Source: Coptis chinensis (taxonomy: Eukaryota > Streptophyta > Magnoliopsida > Ranunculales > Ranunculaceae). Taken from it: 64,000 bases of DNA. How positions within the stretch are numbered: position 1 is the first letter of the stretch; every line of letters begins with the position of its first letter. The notes below the pieces were generated by a model. It made no database searches. It was not told where the DNA came from and saw only the letters and a program-made list of their open reading frames with translations. Position numbers and translations under genes: made by a program. Below are positions 47,050 to 56,799 of the stretch, in pieces. The DNA lies in the NCBI GenBank assembly GCA_015680905.1, contig CM027380.1, positions 16,076,001 through 16,140,000 of the forward strand. The letters run 5' to 3'.

Positions 47050-47925
47050 ATGGTTCGCAGAATCTCATTTCTACTCATTACTCTTTCAACTTCATCTTCC
47101 AAACCGGTAAACAAACAAACAAACAAAACAAACACCAACTCTTTTATTTAACAATACATTCTATTTAGACTTACTAAAGATTGTTTCTTTTTTGTTGCAG
47201 AGCCATCTGCACTAAGAATAAGCTGTGGTGCAAGAACAAATGTCCAAACACCACCAACAAATACACTTTGGTTTAAAGATTTTGCATATACAGGTGGAAT
47301 ACCAGCAAATGCAAGCCGTTCAAGTTACATAACACCACCTTTGAACACACTTCGTTATTTCCCATTTTCAGATGGGCCAACAAACTGTTACAACATTGGT
47401 AGAGTGCCCCAAGGTCATATGTATTCAGTAAGAATTTTCTTTGGTTTAATAAAATTACCTGATTTCGATAATGAGCCACTTTTTGATATTTCGTTAGAAG
47501 GTACTCAAATTTATTCACTTAATAGTGGTTGGAGTCAAGTTGATGATCAATCATTTACAGAAGGAATAGTGTTTGTAAGTGATAGTCTTGTTTTACGCTT
47601 GTTTTCATAGTATCGGTCATGGAGATCCATCTATTTTATCTATTAAGATACTTGATTGATGATAGAGGGTACTACTTTGAGGAGAATTAGGGTGAAGGGG
47701 TGATTTTCTGGATTTGCGAAAAGATTGTCTTGTGGTAATGGGAAACCTGGATTTGATGAAGATTATAGTGGGGATCATTGGGGTGGGGATAGATTTTGGA
47801 GTGCGATTAAAACATTTGGGCAAAGTTCTGATAGTGCTATTTCTACTGAGAATAATATTAAGAAAGCATCCGTTTCGCCATCATACTTTTTGACCTCATT
47901 TAATTTTGGAAGAAGAGAAGAATAA
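47050..47925 (+). pseudogene. Malectin-like domain gene (malectin/LRR type), decayed
   Basis: Exon 1 (47050-47106) encodes a short signal-peptide-like start, MVRRISFLLITLSTS. After an intron ending TTTTTTGTTGCAGAG, exon 2 reads ALRISCGARTNVQTPP, LWFKDFAYTGGIPANAS, LRYFPFSDGPTNCYNI, VRIFFGLIKLPDFDNEPLFD and SLEGTQIYSLNSGWSQVDDQ. The frame breaks at a TAG at 47608. GHGDPSILSIKIL continues in another frame, and SCGNGKPGFDEDYSGDHWGG resumes the first frame at 47728. This is the extracellular malectin-like domain of plant malectin/LRR proteins, which bind cell-wall sugars. Several stops and frame changes, and no LRR or further exons, make it a pseudogene. Confidence 0.85.
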
Positions 47926-49055
47926 GAGAGAGGGTTTGAAGAGATGATTTTTTTTTTTGGAGAGTTAGGAGTGTTTTGTAGAATTGAAAAAAAATTATAG
48001 AAAGAGATTTTTATCTATTTTGGGTTACGAACAATTGAAATCGCCAAAAAAGGGCGTAGAATTCCTTTTTTTATGTAAAATTTGATGTGTCAGTCTCAGA
48101 GAAAAAAGGGGGGCTGACGTGGGTCACTGGGAGCATTTTCCACTACTCAGTATTAATGGTCTTTGATGAATTGGAGTCCGTTTAGAATTCAATTCTATTG
48201 GATTCTATGTCTCCAAATAGGCCAAAAGTGAGTGGTCCACCAAGGATTCCAGTTAATTCCACTCTTCAAGTCTGATTCCTGGTAAACAAACGCACTCTAA
48301 ATAGCACTTTAAAGTTATACAATATTAGAGTTAGGTTTAGTACTATAGCAATATTAGAGTTCTAGTTGTTGTAGATCTTGACGAATTTTTGTAAACTTCT
48401 TTTTTTTTCTCCTTTTATTTAATTTCTAACTTCACTTTAAGATATTAACTACGTCTGTGACAACTAATTCCACGAACTTACTTATTGCTAATGCTAACAG
48501 GCTGGATTTGAAACACCCATCCTTCAAAAGTTCAAGTAAATTAGGTCTTTCAGTAATGTGTGTTAAGGATATTCACATGGCATAACTAGACGCATTTTCA
48601 TCTTCCTCAAGATTCCTGCACAAACTATATGAAACGGAATATTTTGAACAAATTTGTGCATTCATCGAAAAAGAAGAAGAATAAATTTGTAACCGAGTAG
48701 CTATATATCTTTGACAGAAATTGAAACTTTAAGCAAACTAACTCGAACAAAATATTATATAAGCTTAAAGCTAGTAGAAAAGTTTAAAAAAGATCTATAG
48801 CGGCTTTAATGGATATGCTTGTATTTAATGGATATGTTTGAAGCACAAATTTCTCTGCATATAATCGCCATTCCAGTAACTATCTATACTAGCAAATCAG
48901 CCCGGGTTGGCTGGGCTTGCTACCCATTTCTTGTTAAATTAGTAATTGTTGGTAATAAATAGTAACACACCATCATTAACGATAAGTGCACCAAGTCTTC
49001 TTCATTCCTAGTACATGGTACTGCTTCTTGGACATGGTATATTGATATTGCTTCA
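47926..49055. other. Non-coding DNA with possible MITE and Helitron ends
   Basis: 48160-48297 ends GTAAACAAACGCACTCT, inverse of the start at 41424. At 48888-48910 the minus strand shows a GCCC/GGGC hairpin and CTAGT, a Helitron-type 3' end, but followed by A. No gene. Confidence 0.4.
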
Positions 49056-49137
49056 TTTTTTTTTTTTTTTTGGTTGGCAAGCGGGGTTTTTAACGAGGTC
49101 CCCTACCCCTTTATTGATAATCAAACTATAACTCGAG

Positions 49138-50169
49138 TCACTTACATCTTGTGTACTTTTTCCCACTAGCATCCTCAATTACAATATTCCTAACCTCTAA
49201 TGAGAATGAGCTAGGATCTAAGTTCAAAACACTTACTGCAGGTACATTTGATGCTAATACATCTGCCAGTCTATTAGATTCTCTAAAAACATGAATTAAC
49301 TCAAAATACTCTAATTCTTGAATCATCCATTTGATCTCATCCATAATCTGATTGGCTTGCCAAGGGTGGCTTCCTTTACTTTTGACAAAGGACACCACAT
49401 TCGATGAGTCTGTCTGTGCTTGCAGCCTTTTTATGTTTTTTCCCCTTGCTATTTTTAGCCCTTGATGCAGCCCCTGTAGTTCTATTAAAGCTATAGAATG
49501 GTACTTTGATTTTCCATGGGCCGCAACAATTACCTCTCCTGTATCATCTCGAACCACTGCAGCCCATCCTCCTATCAAGCCTTGTAACGTTCCATCAGAG
49601 TTTAGAATGTACGTACCACTTCCAGCTCTGTTCCATTTGCAGTATTGTATCTCCTCCTTCCTTATTTCGGTGCTTGCATTCCAAGTCTCCATGAATTTCT
49701 GTCTCTCCGGTCCTTCCTTCATCTTGTACCTTGTTCCTTGTATCTTGATTTTTACATCTCCAATGATTCCATGAATGAGCTCTTGTGATTGTCGGTGCTG
49801 ATTCTTAAAGATTCTATTGTTCCTTTCTTGCCATATCCAGTAGAAGAACGCATTCACCATCAGCTTTAGTGAGTCTTGTTGCCCACCTTTCCCATTACTT
49901 GTTCGCAGCACCCACTGGAGCTCCTCCCCGCCATGTACGTGCAGTTTGCCTTCTATAACCTCATAAGAAGTATAAGATATTTTGCCATATATACAGGAGA
50001 AATTACAATAGAAGAATAAGTGTTGCTCTGTTTCATCCTCTTTCCAACAGAGAACACATAATTTCGATCGAACCACCTTGAACTCAAACAACTTGCTCAA
50101 GGTTTTCATAATTTGTTTCATGGTCATCCACCCAATGAAAGAATGTTTGGGTATCTGGTTCGGAACCAA
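49138..50169 (-). pseudogene. LINE ORF2, Cys/His cluster and RNase H domain
   Basis: 343 codons. CVLCWKEDETEQHLFFYC is the zf-RVT Cys/His motif. From about residue 190 an RNase H domain shows NSDGTLQGLIGGWAAVVRDD, ALIELQGLHQGLKIA, AQTDSSNVVSFV and ESNRLADVLAS, giving the D-E-D-D catalytic set. RNase H domains of this kind are common in plant L1 elements. The frame runs to its TGA/TAA just before the 3' UTR. Confidence 0.9.
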
Positions 50170-50309
50170 ATTAACTTATGCCCGGTCATTAGATTGTAGC
50201 TTCCTCCTCGAGAGATTGGTGCGTGTCTTTCGGTGATATTCTCCTTGTAAGGAATCAGTCCATACCACTCTATCGTTTCCTCTTCCGGTGTTATCTCTCT
50301 TCTCTCATT

Positions 50310-51134
50310 TTAAATCACAATCTCTCTACATTCATTCTCCATATGTGGTGGAATGCTCCATTCGCCCTCATTTATAAAATTTGCAACCGGTGCCTTCATA
50401 TGGCATAAGGTGTTATACGTATAATTTTGCGGGAAAGCTTGTTTTAAAATCCCTCTCGGATGCCATGGATCTTGCCAAAATAACGTATCTCGTCCATTCC
50501 CAATCTGATGCACTGCTATTCCTTTCCCTTCCACTCTACTGTTAAGGATTGCTCTCCATCCCCAAGAACTGTTATGCGGTACCTTCATGCTCCAGAAATT
50601 CTTGGTCTTGATCAAATTCTTCCAGACCCATGCTACCCATAAGCTATCCTTCCTTGATATCAAATGCCATAAATGTTTAAGGTTTGCTGCCTTATTCACT
50701 ATTCTCACATTCCTTATCCCTAATCCTCCTTCATCATATGGGTAGCATACTTCTTCCCATCCTACCAAAGCATGTGATTGAAGGCAATCTGGACCGATCC
50801 ATAGAAAATTCCTACAAATGCTCTCTATCATATCCAACACACTCATAGGTAGTATATAAGTCGATAACCGGTAGTTACTCAAATTATTTAGTACAGCCTT
50901 GAGTAGTTGTAGCCTTCCCAATATGACAAAAGTTTCCCCTCGACTCTGAACCTTCTTTGTAAACTTATCAATGAGAGGCAGACAGTTCTCATGAGTTAAC
51001 ATTGTAGTGATCAATGGCATTCCCAGATACTTTACTGGCAATTCTCCACTCGTAAATTGCATAACTTCTCTGATATCATTACGTAATGGCTCCTCTATCC
51101 CTGAAAAGAATAACTCACTCTTCTCAATGTTCAC
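50310..51134 (-). pseudogene. LINE ORF2, RT thumb and zf-RVT region
   Basis: 274 codons in a frame shifted from RT: VKYLGMPLITTMLTHENCLP, VILGRLQLLKAVLNNLSNYR, FLWIGPDCLQSHALVGWEEV and CYPYDEGGLGIRNV. It ends at a stop near 50310, while the family sequence goes on in other frames (FFHWVDDHET, then CVLCWKEDETEQHLFFYCNF at 50060, the Cys/His cluster). Confidence 0.85.
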
Positions 51135-52533
51135 TTCTAACCCATCGTGATTCCTTGAATATCTGAAGATTGTTGTTTAAACATTGAGCTGTTCTCAGGT
51201 CTCCATACATAAATGCTAGCAAATCATCCGCAAAAGATAAGTGGGTGATTAGAGGGTCTGTACATTTATAATGCAGCTTAAACTGCCCTTCTCTGACACT
51301 ATGATGCATAATCTCTGTCAATAGTTCCATGACCATTACAAACAAATAAGGCGACATCGGATCTCCTTGTCTTATCCCTCTCTTCCCCTTGAAATATCCA
51401 TACGGTGCTCCATTAATCATGATAGAGTAAAAAGGAGTTTCAATACATACTTTAATCCATGCAATGAATTCCTCAGGCATGCCATATCTCCTTAGAGCAA
51501 AGATCACCGCTTCCCATCTAACCAAGTCATATGCCTTCTTCAAGTCTATCTTTGCTGCACATCTAGGTGGTGAGTAATTCCTGTGATAGTTATGCAAAAG
51601 TTCATGTGATAAAAGTATGTTATCTTGTATCCTTCTACCTGGTACAAAGGCTGACTGATTATTGGATACAATCAAATTAATGAAGTCCTTCATTCTAGAT
51701 GTTAGAACCTTCGTAATGCATTTATAGACCACATTGCAGCACGCAATTGGCCTATAATCCCCCAGAGTCTCTGGGATTTGTACCTTTGGAATTAGAGTTA
51801 TGCATGTCGAGTTCACTTCTCCTAACATTTTCCCTGACCTGAAAAAACTCTGCACTGCTCTCACCACATCATTTCCTACTATATTCCATGCTGATTTGAA
51901 GAACAGTGACGAGAACCCATCATTACCCGGTGCTTTGTCATTGTCAATCCTTGATAAAGCTTCTATGATCTCATCTCGCGTTACAGTTTTCCTTAATTGT
52001 TCCTGCATCTCTTCAGTGATCCTGTACCTTGGCTGTATATTTTTAAAGACATCAAAATTCACTTCCGGCAAGTTCTCGGGTTTGTAAACTTTCTCATAAT
52101 ATCTAGCACATTCTTCTCCAATCTGATTTACATCATCTATCAAATTCCCTTGTTCATTCAAGAGGCAGGTAATCTTATTTGTGTTTCTTCTTGCTTGAAC
52201 TGTTTTGAAAAAATAAGCCGTGTTGCTATCCCCAAGGACAATGGACTGATCTCTAGATTTCTGTCTATGGAACTCTTCCTCAGTAACAGCCGCCTTAACA
52301 TGCATGTGAATGGCTGATTTCTCCTCTTTGATGAGCGAAACATTTAGTGGGTCTATCTGTAGCTTTGTTTGTACATCTAAGAGCTCCTTCTTGGTTATTT
52401 CAGCCCTTGTAACCACATTCCCTATTCTCTGCCTATTCCATACAATCAAATCACCCTTCACTTGTTTCAATTTTCTCATTAGGATGTACATAGGGTTTCC
52501 TTTAAATTCAGTTCCCCAAGCCTTCCTGATCAC
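51124..52533 (-). pseudogene. LINE ORF2, reverse transcriptase domain
   Basis: 469 codons. The pre-RT helical region is followed by CITLIPKVQIPETLGDYRPI, VPGRRIQDNILLSHELLH, KIDLKKAYDLVRWEAV, KRGIRQGDPMSPYLFVMVME and the catalytic FADDLLAF. All RT catalytic aspartates are visible. The frame is lost shortly after at 51130; the thumb continues in the next entry. The enzyme copies LINE RNA at the nicked target. Confidence 0.92.
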
Positions 52534-52564
52534 CTCCTTATAAGTTTCTTCTCGGACCCAGAAG

Positions 52565-53311
52565 TTAAAGAACCTGAACGTTCTCTTCTTTTGCTATCTC
52601 TTTGTCGTGCGAGTATACTACCATGACAGAATGATCTGAAACTGTTCCCGGATTTCGAAACTCAGCCTCGTAGTCTTCAAACTCATCATACCACTCTGCG
52701 TTCACCATAACCTTATCTAGTTTCCTCCATGCTCTATCAATCCTCTTGTTACTCCATGTTAGCGTATTCCCCTTAAACTTTATATCTCTCAGTCCTGTAG
52801 CAGTTACACATTGCAGCAAGTCTGCAAAATGGTGGTGTCTCGTTGGTAGCCCCCCTACCCTCTCATGTGAATGTAGAACTGAGTTAAAGTCTCCAATTAC
52901 CATCCAAGGTTTTTGAAAGGTGAATGAAAAATTACTCAGCTCATCCCATAGTCGCTGCCTTATATAAAGGTCTGTGCTCGCATAGATAACTGAGAGCATA
53001 AAATTCTTCCCATTCTGTAGTGTCACTTCCATCGAGACACTTTGCAAACTCTTGATTACATTAGACACTATGCATACTTGTGTATCCCATACCACCCAAA
53101 TTCTCCCTTTGTCACTAAACTCATAGTTATGTTCTGGCACGCCTTGAACCCGAAAGCATTTGGTAATCACCGCATCCATGTTTCCTTGCTTCACTTTTGT
53201 TTCCACCAATGCCATAATATTAATATTATCCTTCCTAACTAATTCCTTCACCTCATTATGCTTAAAGTTCTGATTGAACCCTCGCATATTCCAGCACGCC
53301 ACATTCATCAT
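52565..53311 (-). pseudogene. LINE ORF2, AP-endonuclease domain
   Basis: Frame of 248 codons from MMNVACWNMRGF with endonuclease/exonuclease/phosphatase motifs: ALVETKV, WVVWD, VIYASTD, VIGDFNSVL, then LTWSNKR and a terminal SDHSVMVV. All main catalytic motifs (N, E, D-x-N, S-D-H) are present. The enzyme would nick target DNA to prime reverse transcription. The frame is lost after KEENVQVL, where the next segment (FRFFNFWVREE) lies one base out of frame. Confidence 0.9.
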
Positions 53312-53715
53312 TTAAAGAGGTGAGTTTGTTTTAGAGAGCCATTATTGGCACCCTCTTTCCTCTTAGCACTACTGCTACTTCCTTTGTGTTGATTACCTCC
53401 CCGTGAAATGTTTTGTACTGTATGAGTTCTGGGCCTGCTGATTGTTATCTGCCCACTCTGTTTCAATTTCCCCTGAACTCTTCCGCTATTCTGCTCATTA
53501 CTCTTTTCATTCTTATCTGATACTCTTGTCTTTTCATTTTCACTATCATTCCTTGCTCTGATTGTATGCTTCCTTTTTGGGGTCTCCCATTTCCCTTCCT
53601 CTTCAACTATCTGTCTTTCTTGGATATCGGTATTCTCCACTTCTTCCAATTGTGTACTTCTTTTGTACCTCATGAGCTTTCCTTTCTCAATTTCACCTTT
53701 TTCCTTACATCGCAT
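53308..53715 (-). pseudogene. LINE ORF1 tail in shifted frame
   Basis: 135 codons, strongly basic and polar (KWETPKRKHTIRARNDSENE), overlapping the end of the main ORF1 frame. Its TGA overlaps the ATG of ORF2 as ATGA, a 4-base overlap that could have coupled translation of the two proteins when active. Confidence 0.7.
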
Positions 53716-54922
53716 TGCTTGTATTCTCTCCCTCTTCCTCTTCTTTATTATCCTTCTTTAGCCATACCGCATCGGTATTTTTATTGCTAACTCTCCTCAG
53801 GCAATTATGCTCCAAATGGCCAAACACTTCGCAAACTGAACATCTAGGTGGCTTCCAGTTGTATTCAAAAGAGACTTTATAAGCCCTTCTTTGATCCAAC
53901 ACTACAGGAATGCTCTCTGGGTATGCACACTTGGTGTCCACCTCTACACAAATGCGCGCATAACTTGTTCTCGTCATGTTCTCTGTTAACTTGTCTGTAA
54001 ACATTGGTATGCCCACAGCACTTGCAACTTGACTGAACCCTTGCTTATTCCACATCTCCATTGGTAAACCCTTGACAATAACCCATATTGGTATTGTTTT
54101 AAGTTCTCTCGTTTCAGCTTCCACGAACACTTTCCATGGCCTTACCACAAACAGTTGGCTTGCAATGTGGAATGATCCGATATCTAACACTTCCCTTCTA
54201 TCTTCCTCCCGATCAAACTTGAATGTAAACATTGCATCCCCATATGGCTTCATTGAAAACCCTTTCAAGCCCCATGTTCTGGTAACAATCTCCTTCACAT
54301 AATTAAAGTTAAGTTTTTTACCAACAAAAGATCCCACTATCAGGTTCTCGAATTTCTTGTTGTACTCGGTGAACTGGTCGCTTTTGATATGAATCACTTG
54401 CTTCCCATTCTCTACAGTTGGTGGTATGTATTCCAACTCATCTTTCCCCATCGTCTTCTTGCCCAAAACATCTGCCCATGAACTCTTTGTGGGTTGCTGA
54501 TGCTTCTGACTATCTATCGCAGACTTTCCCAGTGTTTCATTTGTACCCTCAGTAGTAGGGCACATGGTTCCCAGGTCAGCTATTGTATGACTCGATTCCA
54601 CATCTCCATTCGAACCTCTAGCCGCCTTTCTCTGTAAATCCATAGTCGCCTCGATATCGTATTCATCCTGTCTGCGAACTTTTGGGTCTTCTCTTGCTTT
54701 TAAGAATTCCTCCTCATTTGTTACTTCATCCTCATCCTCTCTCTGGTTTAAAAGATCATCATGTATCTTCATTATTCTTCGCTGTAGCATTTTTTCAAGT
54801 GATCCTTTACCATAAGTTCTCTCGAACTCAGTTTCCAGTTTCTCTGATTCCTCGTCATTGTTTGAATTCCTATTAGGTCTAGGAATCCCGCTCTCATTCT
54901 CTCTTGTTTTTTCTTTTTCCAT
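53705..54922 (-). pseudogene. LINE ORF1 (gag-like, DUF4283 plus zinc knuckle)
   Basis: 405 codons. An acidic N-terminal region with a helical stretch (EFERTYGKGSLEKMLQRRIM) is followed by the DUF4283-like RNA-binding core, with FNYVKEIVTRTWGLKGFSM, FHIASQLFVVRPW and PIWVIVKGLPMEMWN. A CCHC knuckle, CSVCEVFGHLEHNC, lies near residue 370. ORF1 proteins coat LINE RNA. The frame ends at TAA 53705, but the basic tail continues in an overlapping frame at 53715-53308, suggesting a one-base frameshift in an originally longer protein. Confidence 0.85.
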
Positions 54923-54960
54923 ATCTTTTTTTGCTAAAAGACAAATATACCCTTAATGAA

Positions 54961-56178
54961 AAAATCGCCCACTAAAGGCCACCATTAATGAAAAAGACTC
55001 TTTATATAACACCTTCAGATTCTTTGGAGTTGTCATGACCGGTACATCCTTGGAAGGGTCAGTTTTCCTTTTGGTTGTTAAAAAAACCCATGAGCTCATG
55101 TTGGCTCATGGGAAAATAATCCTGTTGTTATACCTTATGGTAGGCACCATGCATGTATTGTGCCTGCTAAAAATTCAATAACACTAAATGCAACATAACA
55201 TAACATTGTAAATTGGAAGCAATTGCTATAAGGGGAAAAAATATGAAAGTATAAATTAAAATTAGTCTTTAAGGGATTTTTTTGAGACTTATTATAGAGC
55301 CGATGGAATTTTAGAAGAAGCAATATCCAATCAAAATATGCCGCTCCTATAATGTTACAAAGTTTTGATAAATTTTGACATTTGTTTATGACTTTGGTAT
55401 GTAATTTATACTATGACATATCAACATTTAACTCTTTAACACTTAACCTTTCAACGCTTCAAGATATAAGATAGGCACACCTCGAAATTTATCAATACAC
55501 TTTTCATGGACGCCTACTTGACTTTATCATCTCAACATTTAACTCCTTAAAGCCAACTGTCACACCCCAAATTTCCAGACAATATTTAAAACAATGATAT
55601 TCAATTATCTGGAAACCTGGGGTGAAACAAAACCCAAAACCCTATTATCAAACACGATATAAAAAAAACTGAAATCAAAAGAAAACTAAAAGGAATAACT
55701 TTTCATCACATTATTAAACTACAAAGAAACTAACCAGCTCTATTACATCTGTCTCAAAACAAAACCGTACACTTCAAAAAAACTTAAACAAGAAGACTCC
55801 AAGAGCAACTCCAAATCACATGTCATCATCCACTGCACTCCACCATCTATGTTTCCAAAAACACACCCATGTTGCAAGACAAAGCAAACATGGGTCAGCA
55901 AATTGAATTTGCTGGTATGAGTAAGACTAAAAATATAAAATAGTATAGTAGTATGTTCAATCTTTCAAATCAAGAAATATACTATTACAATCATTTCAAC
56001 TTAGAAGGCAATTTAGTTCCGTATTCTCAAAACGGCATACAGTTTCTTCCTAAGTAAGATTTCAAACCCCAATATACATTTCCAAGAAATCTCATATAAC
56101 AGTATTCATCATTCTCACTTTCCAAAATAACTCACAATATAATTACCACTTATATTCCAATTATTACATACACATATT
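54961..56178. other. Non-coding DNA between LINE and right gypsy element
   Basis: No gene. At 55559-55625 TGTCACACCCCAAATTTCC and GGAAACCTGGGGTGA form an imperfect inverted repeat around a 25-bp loop. TGTCACACCCC starts many plant repeats, so this may be the end of an unidentified element. 55880-55920 (GTCAGCAAATTGAATTTGCTG) is another small palindrome. Confidence 0.4.
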
Positions 56179-56516
56179 GTAGTGGCCCATTATATGCCAG
56201 AGGACTAAGTCAAAGAGGACGAGGCAAGGCAAGGTAAGCGGGTAGGTTGGGGAGCAGCGGAACCGTGCGCGGAACCCTAAAGGCAGACGTGGCCAAAGTA
56301 CGACAAAGGGAAGGTCGTCAGATGGAGGAATGGATGGATGGTTTAGATCAAGGAGGAAGGGGTGTATAAAGAAGTGGAGGTGGATAGAAAAGGGGGCCGG
56401 AAGAGAGAGAAAAAAGGAGAGGAGAGAGAAAAAAAGAGATGTGAGATCTGAGTCTTGAGTGTTGTAGTAACTCAAATATTGTTTTCTCCTTTGTTATCTT
56501 AATTTAGGTTCTTACA
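56179..56516 (+). repeat. 5' LTR of right gypsy element
   Basis: Begins TGTAGTGGCCC and ends GGTTCTTACA (TG...CA), two bases before the primer site; 338 bp. A TATA-like TATAAA lies at 56365-56370, followed by a GA-rich stretch. The 5 bp before it are CATAT; the partner copy is not in the window. Confidence 0.85.
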
Positions 56517-56518
56517 TT

Positions 56519-56536
56519 TGGCGCCGTCTGTGGGGA
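56519..56536 (+). other. Primer-binding site of right gypsy element
   Basis: TGGCGCCGTCTGTGGGGA, the same motif as at 2291-2307. It matches the tRNA-Asp complement for the first nine bases. Confidence 0.75.
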
Positions 56537-56554
56537 CAAAGAAGCAAGAAAGAG

Positions 56555-56797
56555 ATGGCACCCAAGAAACAGGTAGGGAGACCGAAGAAGGTGGCTACAC
56601 AGGAACTGATGCCCGAGGTAGTGGTGGGAGAAGAAGGTAACAGAAGAGAGGAACAGGAAGTGGAAGAGATGTGGCTCATGAGAGAAGAGATAGGGAGGTT
56701 GAGAGAGGAGAATGAGGAATTAAGAAGGGAAGTGGAAAAGGAAGAAGAAGAGATGGAGGAAGAGGCAGGCATAGCAATTACAGAACGCCGCAGTTAA
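56555..56797 (+). pseudogene. gag N-terminal stub
   Basis: 80 codons: MAPKKQVGRPKKVATQ, a basic start resembling an AT-hook (GRPKK), then a long acidic coiled coil (WLMREEIGRLREENEELRRE). It stops at TAA. Within about 30 bp the sequence changes to the pre-RT segment, so the gag core, zinc knuckle and protease have been deleted. Confidence 0.7.
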
Positions 56798-56799
56798 AG

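Larger units (their letters stand above)
49056..54960 (-). mobile_element. L1-clade LINE with RNase H domain, nearly full length, disabled
   Basis: On the minus strand a gag-like ORF1 with a CCHC knuckle is followed by an ORF2 with AP-endonuclease, reverse transcriptase and a C-terminal RNase H domain. A 3' UTR follows, with AATAAA (49110-49115) and an A16 tail (49056-49071). ORF order and motifs are those of plant L1-type LINEs. Frameshifts at the ORF1 end, the endonuclease/RT junction, within RT and before RNase H make it inactive. The 5' end near 54960 is approximate, and no target duplication of the sequence next to the tail was found in the 5' flank. Confidence 0.9.

Noticed and set aside
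48888..48912. Helitron 3' end on the minus strand (hairpin plus CTAGT)
   Set aside because: Next base is A instead of T and no 5' partner was found, so no element is annotated.
52158..53242. Plus-strand reading frames opposite the LINE
   Set aside because: They are shadows of the well-supported minus-strand endonuclease and RT frames.
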